This document shows, in pieces, positions 1-8,624 of a stretch of 64,000 nucleotides of DNA (its first letter is position 1; the number at the start of each line of letters is the position of its first letter). The notes beneath the pieces are model-generated. The model did not search any database. It saw nothing but the letters and a program-made list of their open reading frames with translations, and was not told where the DNA came from. The stretch covers positions 372,001 through 436,000 of the forward strand of contig CAWHTG010000004.1 in NCBI GenBank assembly GCA_963832245.1. The letters run 5' to 3'. This DNA is from JABDBE01 sp963832245. GTDB lineage: Bacteria; Acidobacteriota; Terriglobia; Terriglobales; Acidobacteriaceae. Made by a program: the position numbers and the translations under genes.

Positions 1-2
1 GG

Positions 3-806
3 AACAAGACCTTTGATCCCAACAAACACAAACTGTCGAACGGACGGACGGTGACTCAGAACACACTGCTCTCGCCGCTCTTCAACGCTGGCATCGACTT
101 CAAAATTGGCCCGACCGATCTGGGCAACACGCAATACGAAGACGCCTTCCAGCGCGGCACCTGGTGGGGAAAGAATGTTAAGGTGAACAAGAACTATCAC
201 GTTCTGCTGAAGACCGTGCTCAAGCCAGAGCAGACCATCAACTGCACCGACGTCAGCTGCCAGGTCGACACCTTTCATTTCGGCAACGACCCGAATGTTA
301 CTGCAGGCCTCTTCGACATCAACAAGTACGACCCAATAATCCAGGGTTTCATGACCAAACTGGGCGTCACCCCGGACATTACCCCACTCTTCATCTGGTA
401 TGACATTTACCTGACGTCGGGGACGGGGCTGAACAACTGCTGCATCGGCGGTTACCACGGCGCCAACGGCGCCCAGCCCGGCGGCCAGACCTATAACAAC
501 GCATCCTACGTGGACGTTAAGACATTCTCACAGGACGTCTCCGCCATGTCCCACGAACTGGGCGAATGGATGGACGATCCGTTCACCGATAACATCGTCA
601 ACTGCCCGCAGGACGGCAACATCCTCGAAGTAGGAGACCCACTCGAGGGCACGAAGAACTACGGAGGCTATCCTTACAAGCTCAATGGATTTACCTATAA
701 CCTCCAGTCGCTGGTATTCATCAGCTACTTCGGAGCCCCAGCCAGCGACTCGGCCAACAAGTGGTACGCCTTCCAGAACGATATTGGCGTCTGTCCGGGC
801 CAGTAA
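3..806 (+). CDS. Secreted-type hypothetical protein with HELGE motif, 5' end missing
   Basis: The frame is open from the first bases of the window, so the gene is cut by the window edge; the GTG at 51 is only the first possible internal start. About 267 residues are visible. Near the C-terminus (about residue 180) there is a conserved-looking block SHELGEWMDDP, which resembles the HE-containing metal-site-like motif of the plant EXORDIUM/phosphate-induced family and of related bacterial secreted proteins (SHELAEAVTDP type). It lacks the second histidine of a classic HExxH peptidase, so a protease role is not shown. Several cysteines (NCCIGG, NCPQDG, GVCPGQ) fit an extracytoplasmic protein with disulfides. 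Function is unknown. Confidence 0.75.
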   Translation, partial: NKTFDPNKHKLSNGRTVTQNTLLSPLFNAGIDFKIGPTDLGNTQYEDAFQRGTWWGKNVKVNKNYHVLLKTVLKPEQTINCTDVSCQVDTFHFGNDPNVTAGLFDINKYDPIIQGFMTKLGVTPDITPLFIWYDIYLTSGTGLNNCCIGGYHGANGAQPGGQTYNNASYVDVKTFSQDVSAMSHELGEWMDDPFTDNIVNCPQDGNILEVGDPLEGTKNYGGYPYKLNGFTYNLQSLVFISYFGAPASDSANKWYAFQNDIGVCPGQ

Positions 807-828
807 ATTCTCTACCAGTCGAGAAGAA

Positions 829-858
829 AAGCCCGCTCCTTGGTGAGCGGGCTTTTTA
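829..858 (+). terminator. Rho-independent terminator
   Basis: GCCCGCTC at 831-838 pairs perfectly with GAGCGGGC at 845-852 across a 6-base loop, and a run of T follows. It sits 25 bases after the stop of the first gene and also carries an A-run on the other side, so it could work on both strands. Confidence 0.85.
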
Positions 859-960
859 TTTGACGCGTAAGCCGTTCCACTGATTCGAAACCTCATCAGG
901 TAGAATAAAGGTTTCACCTTAGCTCGCCATGAGCCACTGAGCAGCTTCACTTAGAAAAGC

Positions 961-2580
961 ATGTTCTTTCCCTGCCAACTGCTGGCCGTTTTCATCGCCA
1001 CCAAAAGTCTTGGGCAGTACATCCGGCAGCACTTTCTCGATAAGACTTTCCAAGGCCTGTATCACCCAAATGCGTTTGATACGGCATTGCTGATTCCGTA
1101 TTTCATCGTACTGATCCTGCTGGCGTCATATGGCGCGCATCGCTACGTTCTGGTTTACCTCTACTACAAGAACAAGAAAAACCGTACAACAGACCCACCT
1201 GGACATTTTTCGGAATTGCCGCGCATCACCGTCCAACTCCCCATCTTCAATGAGCAGTTCGTAGTCGAGCGTCTGCTGGACGCGATCTGCCGGTTGAACT
1301 ATCCGCTGGAGAAACTCAACATTCAAGTGCTCGACGATTCGACGGATGAAACCGTCGCTGTGGCGCGCGGGCTGGTCAATCATTACGCCGCGAGGGGATT
1401 TCCAATCAGTTACCATCACCGTTCGAGTCGTGAGGGATTCAAGGCTGGCGCGCTGGCGGAAGGCCTCAAAACCGCTCAAGGCGAGTTCGTTGCCATTTTC
1501 GACGCGGATTTTGTTCCGCCAGAAGATTTTCTACAGAGCGTCATTCATCACTTCACCGATCCCAGGATCGGCATGGTACAAACTCGCTGGACCCACATCA
1601 ATCGCCATTACTCGTTTTTGACTGAAGTCGAAGCCATCTTGCTGGACGGACATTTCGTCCTCGAGCACTCTGGCCGCGCCCGCAGTAACGTCTTTTTCAA
1701 CTTCAACGGAACCGCGGGAATGTGGCGGCGGAGCGCGATCGATGACGCCGGCGGCTGGCAACACGATACTCTGACCGAAGACACCGACCTTTCCTACCGG
1801 GCACAACTCAAAGGCTGGAAATTCATTTACCTGCAAGATGTGGAGTGCCCAGCAGAACTTCCCGTGGAGATGACCGCGTTCAAGACCCAGCAAGCTCGCT
1901 GGGCCAAGGGATTGATCCAGACCAGCAAAAAGATTTTGCCCCGAGTGCTCAAGAGCGACCAGAGATTTCACATTAAGCTCGAAGCGTGGTATCACCTGAC
2001 GGCAAATCTGAGTTATCCGCTGATGATAGTGCTTTCGGTATTGCTGCTGCCGGCCATGATCATTCGCTTCTACCAGGGCTGGTTTCAAATGCTGTACATC
2101 GACCTGCCGTTGTTCATGGCATCGACTTTTTCGATTTCCAGTTTTTATCTGGTCTCGCAGCGCGAGTTATTTCCTGGGAAGTGGTTTCGTGCTCTGATTT
2201 ATCTTCCCTTTCTGATGGCTCTGGGTATCGGCCTCACTGTCACTAACACTCGCGCCGTGCTGGAAGCGCTGTTGGGAAAACAATCCGACTTCGCCCGCAC
2301 ACCCAAGTATCACGTCGAATCAAAAAAGGACAAAGTGCGCGTCAACAAATATCGCCGCAGCCTGGGCTGGGTGCCGTGGGTCGAGTTGCTGATTGGCTGC
2401 TACTTCGCCATCACGGTCTACTACGCCATTGACAACGAGAATTACATCACGGTTCCATTCCTGATTCTGTTCGTACTCGGTTACTGGTACACGGGATTAA
2501 TGTCTCTGCTGCAAGGACGGTTCGCCGGCATTTCTCTTAGTGCAGAGACTCATACCAAACCATTTCCGGTCGGCGTTTGA
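961..2580 (+). CDS. Processive family 2 glycosyltransferase (cellulose/mannan synthase-like), membrane
   Basis: The 539-residue protein has a GT2 catalytic core between membrane segments. Visible motifs are a nucleotide-sugar pocket (QLPIFNE), an LDDSTDET block, the metal-binding FDADFVPP, the acceptor-side TEDTDLSYRA and the QxxRW-type signature QQARWAKG (about residue 312). Two hydrophobic segments precede the core and at least four follow it. This architecture belongs to inner-membrane synthases that make and extrude beta-linked glycans; the sugar cannot be told from sequence. An in-frame stop lies three codons upstream, so the ATG at 961 is the earliest start, although its ribosome site is weak. 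No PilZ domain or BcsB partner is adjacent. The peptidase gene follows after 22 bases. Confidence 0.88.
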   Translation: MFFPCQLLAVFIATKSLGQYIRQHFLDKTFQGLYHPNAFDTALLIPYFIVLILLASYGAHRYVLVYLYYKNKKNRTTDPPGHFSELPRITVQLPIFNEQFVVERLLDAICRLNYPLEKLNIQVLDDSTDETVAVARGLVNHYAARGFPISYHHRSSREGFKAGALAEGLKTAQGEFVAIFDADFVPPEDFLQSVIHHFTDPRIGMVQTRWTHINRHYSFLTEVEAILLDGHFVLEHSGRARSNVFFNFNGTAGMWRRSAIDDAGGWQHDTLTEDTDLSYRAQLKGWKFIYLQDVECPAELPVEMTAFKTQQARWAKGLIQTSKKILPRVLKSDQRFHIKLEAWYHLTANLSYPLMIVLSVLLLPAMIIRFYQGWFQMLYIDLPLFMASTFSISSFYLVSQRELFPGKWFRALIYLPFLMALGIGLTVTNTRAVLEALLGKQSDFARTPKYHVESKKDKVRVNKYRRSLGWVPWVELLIGCYFAITVYYAIDNENYITVPFLILFVLGYWYTGLMSLLQGRFAGISLSAETHTKPFPVGV

Positions 2581-2602
2581 AGCCAATTTAAGAGAAAACT
2601 CA

Positions 2603-3952
2603 ATGCGCAAAATCTTCGTCTTTGCTGTTCTTCTTGAAATCGTATTTCTCGCTCAACCCGGCTCAGGGCTCGATCGCCAACCGAACGCCGACTACCGCGC
2701 CCGGCGGCAAGCTCTGGCCAGCAAAACGAGCGGAGGCGTAGTGTTACTTTTCGCGCCGACCGAAGCCGAAGGCCCAAATGCAATTTATGGATATCGTCCC
2801 GACAACGATTTCTTTTATCTCTCCGGCTGGGCCGAACCCGCAGCGGCTCTCCTGATTGCGCCTGCCATCGAAGCCAAAGGCAAAGACCCAGCGCGGCCGT
2901 ACACCGAAATTCTCTTCCTACCCGCCCACAACTATGCCGCCGAAAAATGGACGGGACCTAAGCTCGGACCCGAGAATCCTCAAGCCTCCAGCGTCACCGG
3001 ATTCGATCACGTCGAAGCGCTCGACAGCATGCGCGAGCAACTTGTCCGCCTTCTACCCCAGTCCCGAGCCACCATTTATACCGATGTTCCCGCAGCCGGC
3101 GAGACCTCGAACTCCCAAACACCGCTGGAATGGCTGAGCCGCGCCAACGCCTTTCCCCTGGGAGTCTCGCTTCAAGATGCCCGTCCGCTCCTGGCCGGAC
3201 TGCGCACCTACAAAGACGCGAGAGAGATGGATCGCATCCGCAAAGCCGTCAACGCCTCAATCGCCGCCCATTTCGCAGCCATGCGCACCCTGAAGCCCGA
3301 CATGAACGAACGCGAGATTTCTGCCCTGATGCAGTACGAGTGGGGCAAGCGTGGCTGCGAACGTCCAGCATATGCGCCGATCGTCGGTTCCGGCTTCAAC
3401 TCCACCGTGCTGCACTATTCCGACGATTCAGGCCCGATCCAGTCCGGCGATGTGATCGTCATCGATGCCGCCGGTGAATATTCCTTATATGCCTCCGACA
3501 TCACACGAACGCTGCCCGCCAACGGAAAGTTCACAGCCCGCCAACGCGAGATTTATGACATTGTTCTGGGAGCCCAGCGCGCAGCCATAGCCGCATTTCA
3601 ATCAGGAAAATCCCACCTGCGCCGCGATCAACCGAACTCCATCCACAACGTCGCCTACGATTACATCAACTCGCATGGCAAAGATCTGCACGGCGAACCC
3701 CTGGGCAAGTACTTCATCCATGGCCTAGGCCATTACGTCGGTCTGAATGTCCACGACGCCGGCGATTACGAAGTCCCGCTCGCTCCGGGAATGGTCTTCA
3801 CCATCGAGCCCGGCATTTACATTCCCGAAGAAAAGCTGGGAGTGCGAATTGAAGACATGTATTACGTAGATGCCAGCGGCAAGCTGATCGAGTTGACCGA
3901 GGAATTGCCGCACACCGCCGACGAAGTAGAGCATGCCATGGCAGCCCGATGA
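2603..3952 (+). CDS. Exported Xaa-Pro aminopeptidase (M24B family)
   Basis: This is a creatinase-fold metallopeptidase that removes N-terminal residues next to proline. Two domains are visible: an N-terminal aminopeptidase P domain (DNDFFYLSGW, about residues 60-70) and a C-terminal M24 domain with the dinuclear metal ligands in the order IDAAGEYSLYASDITRTLP, HGLGHYVGLNVHD, TIEPGIYIP and GVRIEDMYY. The frame opens at 2540, overlapping the glycosyltransferase, but the ATG at 2603 is preferred because it is followed directly by a signal-peptide-like stretch (MRKIFVFAVLLEIVFLAQPG). Export suggests a role in periplasmic peptide turnover. The 449-residue length fits bacterial PepP. Confidence 0.9.
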   Translation: MRKIFVFAVLLEIVFLAQPGSGLDRQPNADYRARRQALASKTSGGVVLLFAPTEAEGPNAIYGYRPDNDFFYLSGWAEPAAALLIAPAIEAKGKDPARPYTEILFLPAHNYAAEKWTGPKLGPENPQASSVTGFDHVEALDSMREQLVRLLPQSRATIYTDVPAAGETSNSQTPLEWLSRANAFPLGVSLQDARPLLAGLRTYKDAREMDRIRKAVNASIAAHFAAMRTLKPDMNEREISALMQYEWGKRGCERPAYAPIVGSGFNSTVLHYSDDSGPIQSGDVIVIDAAGEYSLYASDITRTLPANGKFTARQREIYDIVLGAQRAAIAAFQSGKSHLRRDQPNSIHNVAYDYINSHGKDLHGEPLGKYFIHGLGHYVGLNVHDAGDYEVPLAPGMVFTIEPGIYIPEEKLGVRIEDMYYVDASGKLIELTEELPHTADEVEHAMAAR

Positions 3953-4006
3953 AACGGCACAATCGGCACGAGCCTCATGGTTTTGATATCCTAAGGCATC
4001 GTGCGG

Positions 4007-4153
4007 ATGATATGGTTATTCCTGATTCTCGCCTGTAGCGGCGGAGCCGTGCTATGGGCGGGCATCTCCGCATATCTTCGCGTGCGCCGACACCTGAGGA
4101 TTACGGCTGAGTTAAGAAAGAGTAACGTCCATCACGAAGTGGACAGCCTCTAG
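4007..4153 (+). CDS. Small single-pass membrane protein, hypothetical
   Basis: A 48-codon frame begins MIWLFLILACSGGAVLWAGI, one hydrophobic span with a small-residue GG patch, and ends in a basic then polar tail (LRVRRHLRITAELRKS). A GTG two codons upstream (4001) is an alternative start. It stops 23 bases before bioY on the same strand. Charge distribution (hydrophobic N-terminus, Arg-rich cytosolic side) is that of a real small membrane protein, but no family is recognised and the ribosome site is weak. Confidence 0.5.
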   Translation: MIWLFLILACSGGAVLWAGISAYLRVRRHLRITAELRKSNVHHEVDSL

Positions 4154-4176
4154 CACGGCAACGGAGAACCACAGGC

Positions 4177-4758
4177 ATGGCTAGATCAACCACTGAAATT
4201 CTCGATACTCGAGATCACATTCGCGACGGCGCCACACAGATCGCAATTGTGATTGCCGCCAGTTTGTTTGTCGCTCTCTGCGCCCGCGTCGCCCTGCCTT
4301 TGCCCTTTACCCCAGTCCCCTTGACCCTGCAGAATTTTGGCGTCCTGCTGGTAGGATTGACCCTAGGCAGCCGCCGCGGCTTCGCCGCACTCGCTCTTTA
4401 CCTGGCGGAAGGTCTCATGGGTATGCCAGTATTCAGCCCCACGGGACCAGGCGGCCTAGCGCAGTTACTCGGCCCCACGGGAGGCTTCCTGCTGGCCTAT
4501 CCGTTCGTCGCGGGTATCGCCGGCTGGGTCTTCGAAAAAACGGCGCCAAAAAGTTTCGCTCGTGCCTCCGCAGCTAGCATTCTTGCTGAGTTCTTCCTAT
4601 TCGCGTGCGGACTCTCCTGGCTCGCCATCCTCACTCATTCTTTTGCCCAAGCTATCCGTTTCGGCCTCTACTGGTTTGTCTTCGCCGAAGTCATTAAGAT
4701 TATGTCCGCCGCAGCGTTAGCCAGCGGCTGGCAGCGTTTCCATAAGGTTCAACCATGA
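4177..4758 (+). CDS. bioY: Biotin transporter BioY (ECF substrate-binding component)
   Basis: BioY is the membrane S-component that captures biotin and works with an ECF energising module (EcfAT) or alone. The family signatures are visible: LPFTPVPLTLQNFGVLLVG (about residues 45-65), GMPVFSPTGPGG and LLGPTGGFLLAYP, spread over about six hydrophobic segments in 193 residues. No ATPase genes are near, so a shared or distant ECF module must be assumed. The stop overlaps the start of the following menaquinone gene by four bases (ATGA), suggesting co-translation even though the two pathways are unrelated. Confidence 0.93.
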   Translation: MARSTTEILDTRDHIRDGATQIAIVIAASLFVALCARVALPLPFTPVPLTLQNFGVLLVGLTLGSRRGFAALALYLAEGLMGMPVFSPTGPGGLAQLLGPTGGFLLAYPFVAGIAGWVFEKTAPKSFARASAASILAEFFLFACGLSWLAILTHSFAQAIRFGLYWFVFAEVIKIMSAAALASGWQRFHKVQP

Positions 4759-5636
4759 CGTTCAGCGCCACTTCCGAACACGCGCCCACTCCCATCACCG
4801 AAGGCAAGCGCGAAATCACCGTCGCGCACAGTCCCGACTCCGACGACGCCTTCATGTTTTACGGCCTCGCCACCAACAAAGTTCGGGTCCCCGGCCTGCG
4901 TTTCACCCATACCCTGTGCGACATCGAAACCCTGAACCGCAAAGCCATGGAAGGCGTCTACGACGTCACCGCGATTTCTTTTCACGCCTACCCCTATGTT
5001 CAGGACCACTACGCTCTGCTCCCCAGCGGCGGCAGTGTCGGAGACGGCTACGGCCCCATGATCGTAGCCCAGCGCGCCTATTCGGTGAGCGATATCAAGC
5101 ACAAGCGCATTGCCGTTCCCGGAACGCTCACTACGGCGTATCTGGTTCTAAAACTCTTCGCACCCGGAATCGAGACCGACGTAGTCCCCTTCGACCAGAT
5201 CATCCCGCAAGTGCTGGACGGCAGGCAGGAAGCTGGCCTCATCATTCACGAAGGCCAGTTGACCTACGACAGGTCCGGCCTGCATCGCGTAGCCGACCTA
5301 GGCAAGTGGTGGCAGAAGGTCACCGGATTGCCCCTGCCGCTGGGAGGCAACGCCATCCGCCGCAGCCTAGGACCGGAGCTGATGACCAGCGTCGGCACCG
5401 CCTTGCGCGACAGCATTCAGTACGCCCTCGATCACCGCGAAGAAGCGCTGTCCTACGCCATGCAATTCGCCCGCGACCTCGACCCCCAACTCGCCGACAA
5501 GTTCGTCGGCATGTACGTAAACGAGCGCACCCTGGACTACGGCCCCGACGGCCGCGAAGCCGTCCGCCGCCTGCTCGACATGGGCCACGCCGCCGGAATC
5601 ATCCCCCAAGAATCCCGGGTAGATTTCGCCGCGTAA
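4755..5636 (+). CDS. Menaquinone biosynthesis enzyme, MqnA/MqnD family
   Basis: The 293-residue protein has the periplasmic-binding-protein-like fold of the futalosine pathway enzymes. Its N-terminal block AHSPDSDDAFMFYGLA corresponds to the SPCPNDTFIFY motif of MqnD (1,4-dihydroxy-6-naphthoate synthase). Further family blocks are DVTAISFHAYPYV, GYGPMIVA, GTLTTAYLVLKL and LPLPLGGNAIRR. MqnA (chorismate dehydratase) belongs to the same superfamily, so the exact step is uncertain; I favour MqnD. It starts within the bioY stop. The C-terminus is normal and the next gene is convergent. Confidence 0.8.
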   Translation: MTFSATSEHAPTPITEGKREITVAHSPDSDDAFMFYGLATNKVRVPGLRFTHTLCDIETLNRKAMEGVYDVTAISFHAYPYVQDHYALLPSGGSVGDGYGPMIVAQRAYSVSDIKHKRIAVPGTLTTAYLVLKLFAPGIETDVVPFDQIIPQVLDGRQEAGLIIHEGQLTYDRSGLHRVADLGKWWQKVTGLPLPLGGNAIRRSLGPELMTSVGTALRDSIQYALDHREEALSYAMQFARDLDPQLADKFVGMYVNERTLDYGPDGREAVRRLLDMGHAAGIIPQESRVDFAA

Positions 5637-5656
5637 GCATCCGCGTAAGCATCAAG

Positions 5657-5729
5657 GTAGGCGCGAGCGCCTACATCGAATCTATCGATAATAACGCCGC
5701 AAAAAAACAACCGGAGCGGCAAGCGCCGC
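5657..5729. repeat. Two short GC-rich hairpins between convergent genes
   Basis: GTAGGCGC at 5657-5664 and GCGCCTAC at 5667-5674 form a perfect 8-bp stem with a 2-base loop. About 40 bases on, GCGGC AAGC GCCGC gives a second small stem near 5716-5729. There is no T-run on the plus side, so this looks more like a repetitive extragenic palindrome than a classic terminator. The spacer continues with degenerate words (gaatgctgag, gaatgctaag, gctaactgcc) at 5741-5780. Confidence 0.55.
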
Positions 5730-5793
5730 CCCAGTGTGACTGAATGCTGAGTGGTGAATGCTAAGTGCTAACTGCCGGCGCTAAATGCCGCCC

Positions 5794-7071
5794 CTACGTC
5801 CCTTCACTCCACCCCGCCAAATACTCTTCCTGCTCCGGCGTGAGCTTGTCGATTTTGATTCCCATGGACTCAAGCTTCAACTTGGCTACACGCTTATCCA
5901 GGTCATCCGGCACGCGGTAGACCTTTTTCTCGAGCGACTTGTGGTTCTTCACCATGTAGTCGACGGAGAACGCCTGGTCGGCGAAGCTCATGTCCATTAC
6001 CGAGGCGGGATGGCCTTCGGCTGAGGCCAGGTTGATCAGGCGGCCCTCGCCCAGCAGATTGATCTTGCGGCCATCTTTCAGCGAGTACTCTTCGACGGAA
6101 GTGCGCGTTGTGCGTTTCGACGAGGACAGCTTCTCCAGCGCCGGAATGTCGATCTCGACGTTGAAGTGTCCAGAGTTCGAAATGATCGCCCCGTCCTTCA
6201 TCAGCTCGAAGTGCTCTTTGGCCAGGACGTTCTTGTTCCCGGTCACGGTGCAGAAGACATCGCCGATCTTAGCGGCTTCCGCCATGGCCATGACGCGGAA
6301 GCCGTCCATCACCGCTTCCAGAGCTTTCGTGGGATCGACTTCCGTGATAATCACTTCGGCACCGTTGCCGCGAGCGCGGCTGGCTAGCCCGCGTCCGCAC
6401 CAGCCATAGCCGGCGACCACGAACTTCGATCCTGCCAGCAGGAAATTGGTGGCACGGATAATGCCATCAATCGTAGATTGCCCGGTTCCGTAGCGGTTGT
6501 CGAACAGGTGCTTGGTGTCGGCGTCGTTGACCGCGACGATGGGGAAGCGCAGCACGCCTTCTTTCGCCATGGCCCGCAGGCGGATCACGCCGGTGGTGGT
6601 CTCTTCGGTGCCGCCAATGACGCCCTCGAGCGCGTCCTGCCGCTTGGTGTGGAGAATGGTCACCAGATCAGCGCCATCGTCCATGGTGATGTGCGGCCGG
6701 TGATCGATGGCCGCGAGGATGTGGCTGTAGTAGGTGTCGTTGTCTTCACCTTTGATAGCGAAGACGGGGATGTTGTGGTCGCGCACCAGGCTCGCGGCGA
6801 CATCGTCTTGGGTCGAAAGCGGGTTCGAGGCGCACAGCACCACGTCGGCCCCGCCGTCGCGAAGCGTGATGGCCAGATTCGCCGTCTCCGCGGTGACGTG
6901 CAGGCAGGCCGAGATGCGAATGCCCTGCAGGGGCTGGTTCTTGATGAATTCTTTGCGGATGATTTGCAGAACTTTCATCGACTGGTTGGCCCAGTCAATG
7001 CGTTTCTTGCCCAGATCGGCAAACTCAATACCTTTAATATCAGATTGAAATTGCGTTGGCGTTGTCGACAT
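5794..7071 (-). CDS. ahcY: Adenosylhomocysteinase
   Basis: The enzyme hydrolyses S-adenosylhomocysteine to adenosine and homocysteine and so relieves product inhibition of methyltransferases. The 425-residue protein shows the substrate block SACLHVTAETANLAITLRDG, NPLSTQDDVAASL, GGTEETTTGVIRL, the NAD-binding GYGWCGRGLASRARG and the C-terminal SFADQAFSVDY. It lacks the 40-residue insertion seen in many eukaryal and proteobacterial forms. A clear ribosome site (AGGAG) precedes the ATG. metK lies directly upstream on the same strand with 110 bases between, so the two SAM-cycle genes are probably expressed together. No SAH riboswitch was recognised in the spacer. Confidence 0.96.
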   Translation of the reverse strand: MSTTPTQFQSDIKGIEFADLGKKRIDWANQSMKVLQIIRKEFIKNQPLQGIRISACLHVTAETANLAITLRDGGADVVLCASNPLSTQDDVAASLVRDHNIPVFAIKGEDNDTYYSHILAAIDHRPHITMDDGADLVTILHTKRQDALEGVIGGTEETTTGVIRLRAMAKEGVLRFPIVAVNDADTKHLFDNRYGTGQSTIDGIIRATNFLLAGSKFVVAGYGWCGRGLASRARGNGAEVIITEVDPTKALEAVMDGFRVMAMAEAAKIGDVFCTVTGNKNVLAKEHFELMKDGAIISNSGHFNVEIDIPALEKLSSSKRTTRTSVEEYSLKDGRKINLLGEGRLINLASAEGHPASVMDMSFADQAFSVDYMVKNHKSLEKKVYRVPDDLDKRVAKLKLESMGIKIDKLTPEQEEYLAGWSEGT

Positions 7072-7137
7072 ACCTCTCCTGTGGAGCTGGATTAATCTTG
7101 ATTCTAAACTACTGGGGGAAATTGTCTGTTAGGTGCC

Positions 7138-7169
7138 CCACCCTTTTCGCGTTCTTTGCGACAGGGTGG
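7138..7169 (-). repeat. Hairpin between metK and ahcY
   Basis: CCACCCT (7138-7144) pairs with AGGGTGG (7163-7169) around an 18-base loop. It lies just after the metK stop in the direction of transcription. Without a T-run it is a processing or partial-attenuation hairpin at most, or a dispersed repeat. Confidence 0.45.
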
Positions 7170-7181
7170 ACCGGTCCAAGT

Positions 7182-8357
7182 CTATTTGTGCGCCGCGACC
7201 GGCTGGCGTAAACCTGCATCGCTGGCCAGTTTCGCCGCCTTGTCCGTCAGCTCCCACGTGAAGTCGGGATCACTGCGCCCGAAGTGCCCATAAGCCGCAG
7301 TCTTGCAGTAGATCGGCCGCCGCAGATTGAGCGACTCAATGATTCCCTTGGGCGTCAGCTTGAAATGAGAGCGGACGAGATCCGAAATAATCGCCGGATC
7401 AACCTTGCTGGTCGCGAACGTATCCACGCGCACGCTCACCGGCTCCGCCACGCCAATGGCGTATGCCAGCTGCACTTCGCAACGATCCGCCAAGCCCGCC
7501 GCAACAATGTTCTTCGCGATGTGCCGCGCCATGTACGCCGCCGAGCGGTCCACCTTCGTCGGATCCTTCCCGCTGAAAGCCCCACCGCCGTGCCGCCCCA
7601 TCCCACCATAGGTGTCCACAATAATCTTGCGCCCGGTCAACCCGGTGTCGCCCATGGGCCCGCCAATCACAAAGCGACCGGTGGGATTGATGTGGTACTT
7701 CGTGTCTTCGTCGAGGAGGTGTGCCGGAATCGTAGCCTGAATCACATGCTTGAGAATGTCGCTGCGAAGTTCGTCGTTGCCAACGGTCTCGGAATGCTGC
7801 GACGAGATCACAACCGCATCGACGCGAACTGGCTTGTGATGCTGGTCGTATTCAACTGTAACTTGGGATTTGCCATCAGGGCGAAGGTAGGGAAGTTTGC
7901 CGTGCTTACGAACCTCAGAAAGCCGCATGCAAAGCTTGTGCGCAAACGAAATAGGCGCCGGCATAAGCTCCGGCGTCTCATTACAAGCGAAGCCCATCAT
8001 CATTCCCTGGTCGCCGGCGCCGCCGGTGTCTACGCCCATCGCGATATCGCCGGATTGTTTATTGATACTGGAGATCACGGCGCAGGTGTTGGAGTCGAAG
8101 CCATAGAGGGCGTTGTTGTAGCCGATGGAAGAAATTGTGCCGCGGACCAAGTTCTGAAAATCGACGTAGGCCTTGGTTGTGATTTCGCCGGCGATGACTA
8201 CCAAGCCAGTTGCGGTCAGGGTCTCGCAGGCTACGCGGCTGGCCGGATCATCGGTCAGGCAGGCGTCGAGAATGGCGTCGGAAACCTGGTCTGCAATTTT
8301 ATCGGGATGTCCTTCGGTTACGGATTCGGAGGTAAACAAATGGCGACTCTTGGACAA
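7182..8357 (-). CDS. metK: S-adenosylmethionine synthetase
   Basis: MetK makes SAM from methionine and ATP. Family motifs are HLFTSESVTEGHPDKIADQ at the N-terminus, GDQGMMMGFAC, the P-loop-like GGAFSGKDPTKVDRSAAY and the C-terminal YGHFGR. The frame could start at a TTG at 8375, but AAGGAG lies seven bases before a second TTG at 8357; starting there gives MSKSRHLFTSESV, which matches the usual MetK N-terminus, and a normal length of 391 residues. So this is a TTG-initiated gene. The upstream 270 bases show no recognisable SAM riboswitch core. Confidence 0.95.
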   Translation of the reverse strand: MSKSRHLFTSESVTEGHPDKIADQVSDAILDACLTDDPASRVACETLTATGLVVIAGEITTKAYVDFQNLVRGTISSIGYNNALYGFDSNTCAVISSINKQSGDIAMGVDTGGAGDQGMMMGFACNETPELMPAPISFAHKLCMRLSEVRKHGKLPYLRPDGKSQVTVEYDQHHKPVRVDAVVISSQHSETVGNDELRSDILKHVIQATIPAHLLDEDTKYHINPTGRFVIGGPMGDTGLTGRKIIVDTYGGMGRHGGGAFSGKDPTKVDRSAAYMARHIAKNIVAAGLADRCEVQLAYAIGVAEPVSVRVDTFATSKVDPAIISDLVRSHFKLTPKGIIESLNLRRPIYCKTAAYGHFGRSDPDFTWELTDKAAKLASDAGLRQPVAAHK

Positions 8358-8624
8358 GCGTGTTCTCCTTGGCAAACAAATCTGGGCGTCACGTCTGGCG
8401 GGGGATGATCAAAACGGCCACACGGAATGCAGTTTTACAGACCGTAAAAGGCTACCAGAGAACCGACGGAGGCGCAATCTTTTTGGGCTGGGGCGCGGGT
8501 TCCGGCAGTGAATGGAGTTTCATTTGAGGCGAAAGGTCCGAACCTGAAGTTGGAGAGGAAATGGCAGCCAATGGCGCGGGTTTACACGGGTTCTTACGGT
8601 TGGTTTAGCGCTTTCGCGGGCCGT

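Noticed and set aside
4916..5743. 275-codon plus-strand frame, Arg/Pro-rich
   Set aside because: It is a shifted frame of the menaquinone gene; composition is that of a GC-rich shadow and there is no ribosome site.
8358..8624. Possible SAM riboswitch upstream of metK
   Set aside because: I looked for a SAM-I, SAM-II or SAH core on the minus strand and found none; no terminator stem with T-run precedes metK.
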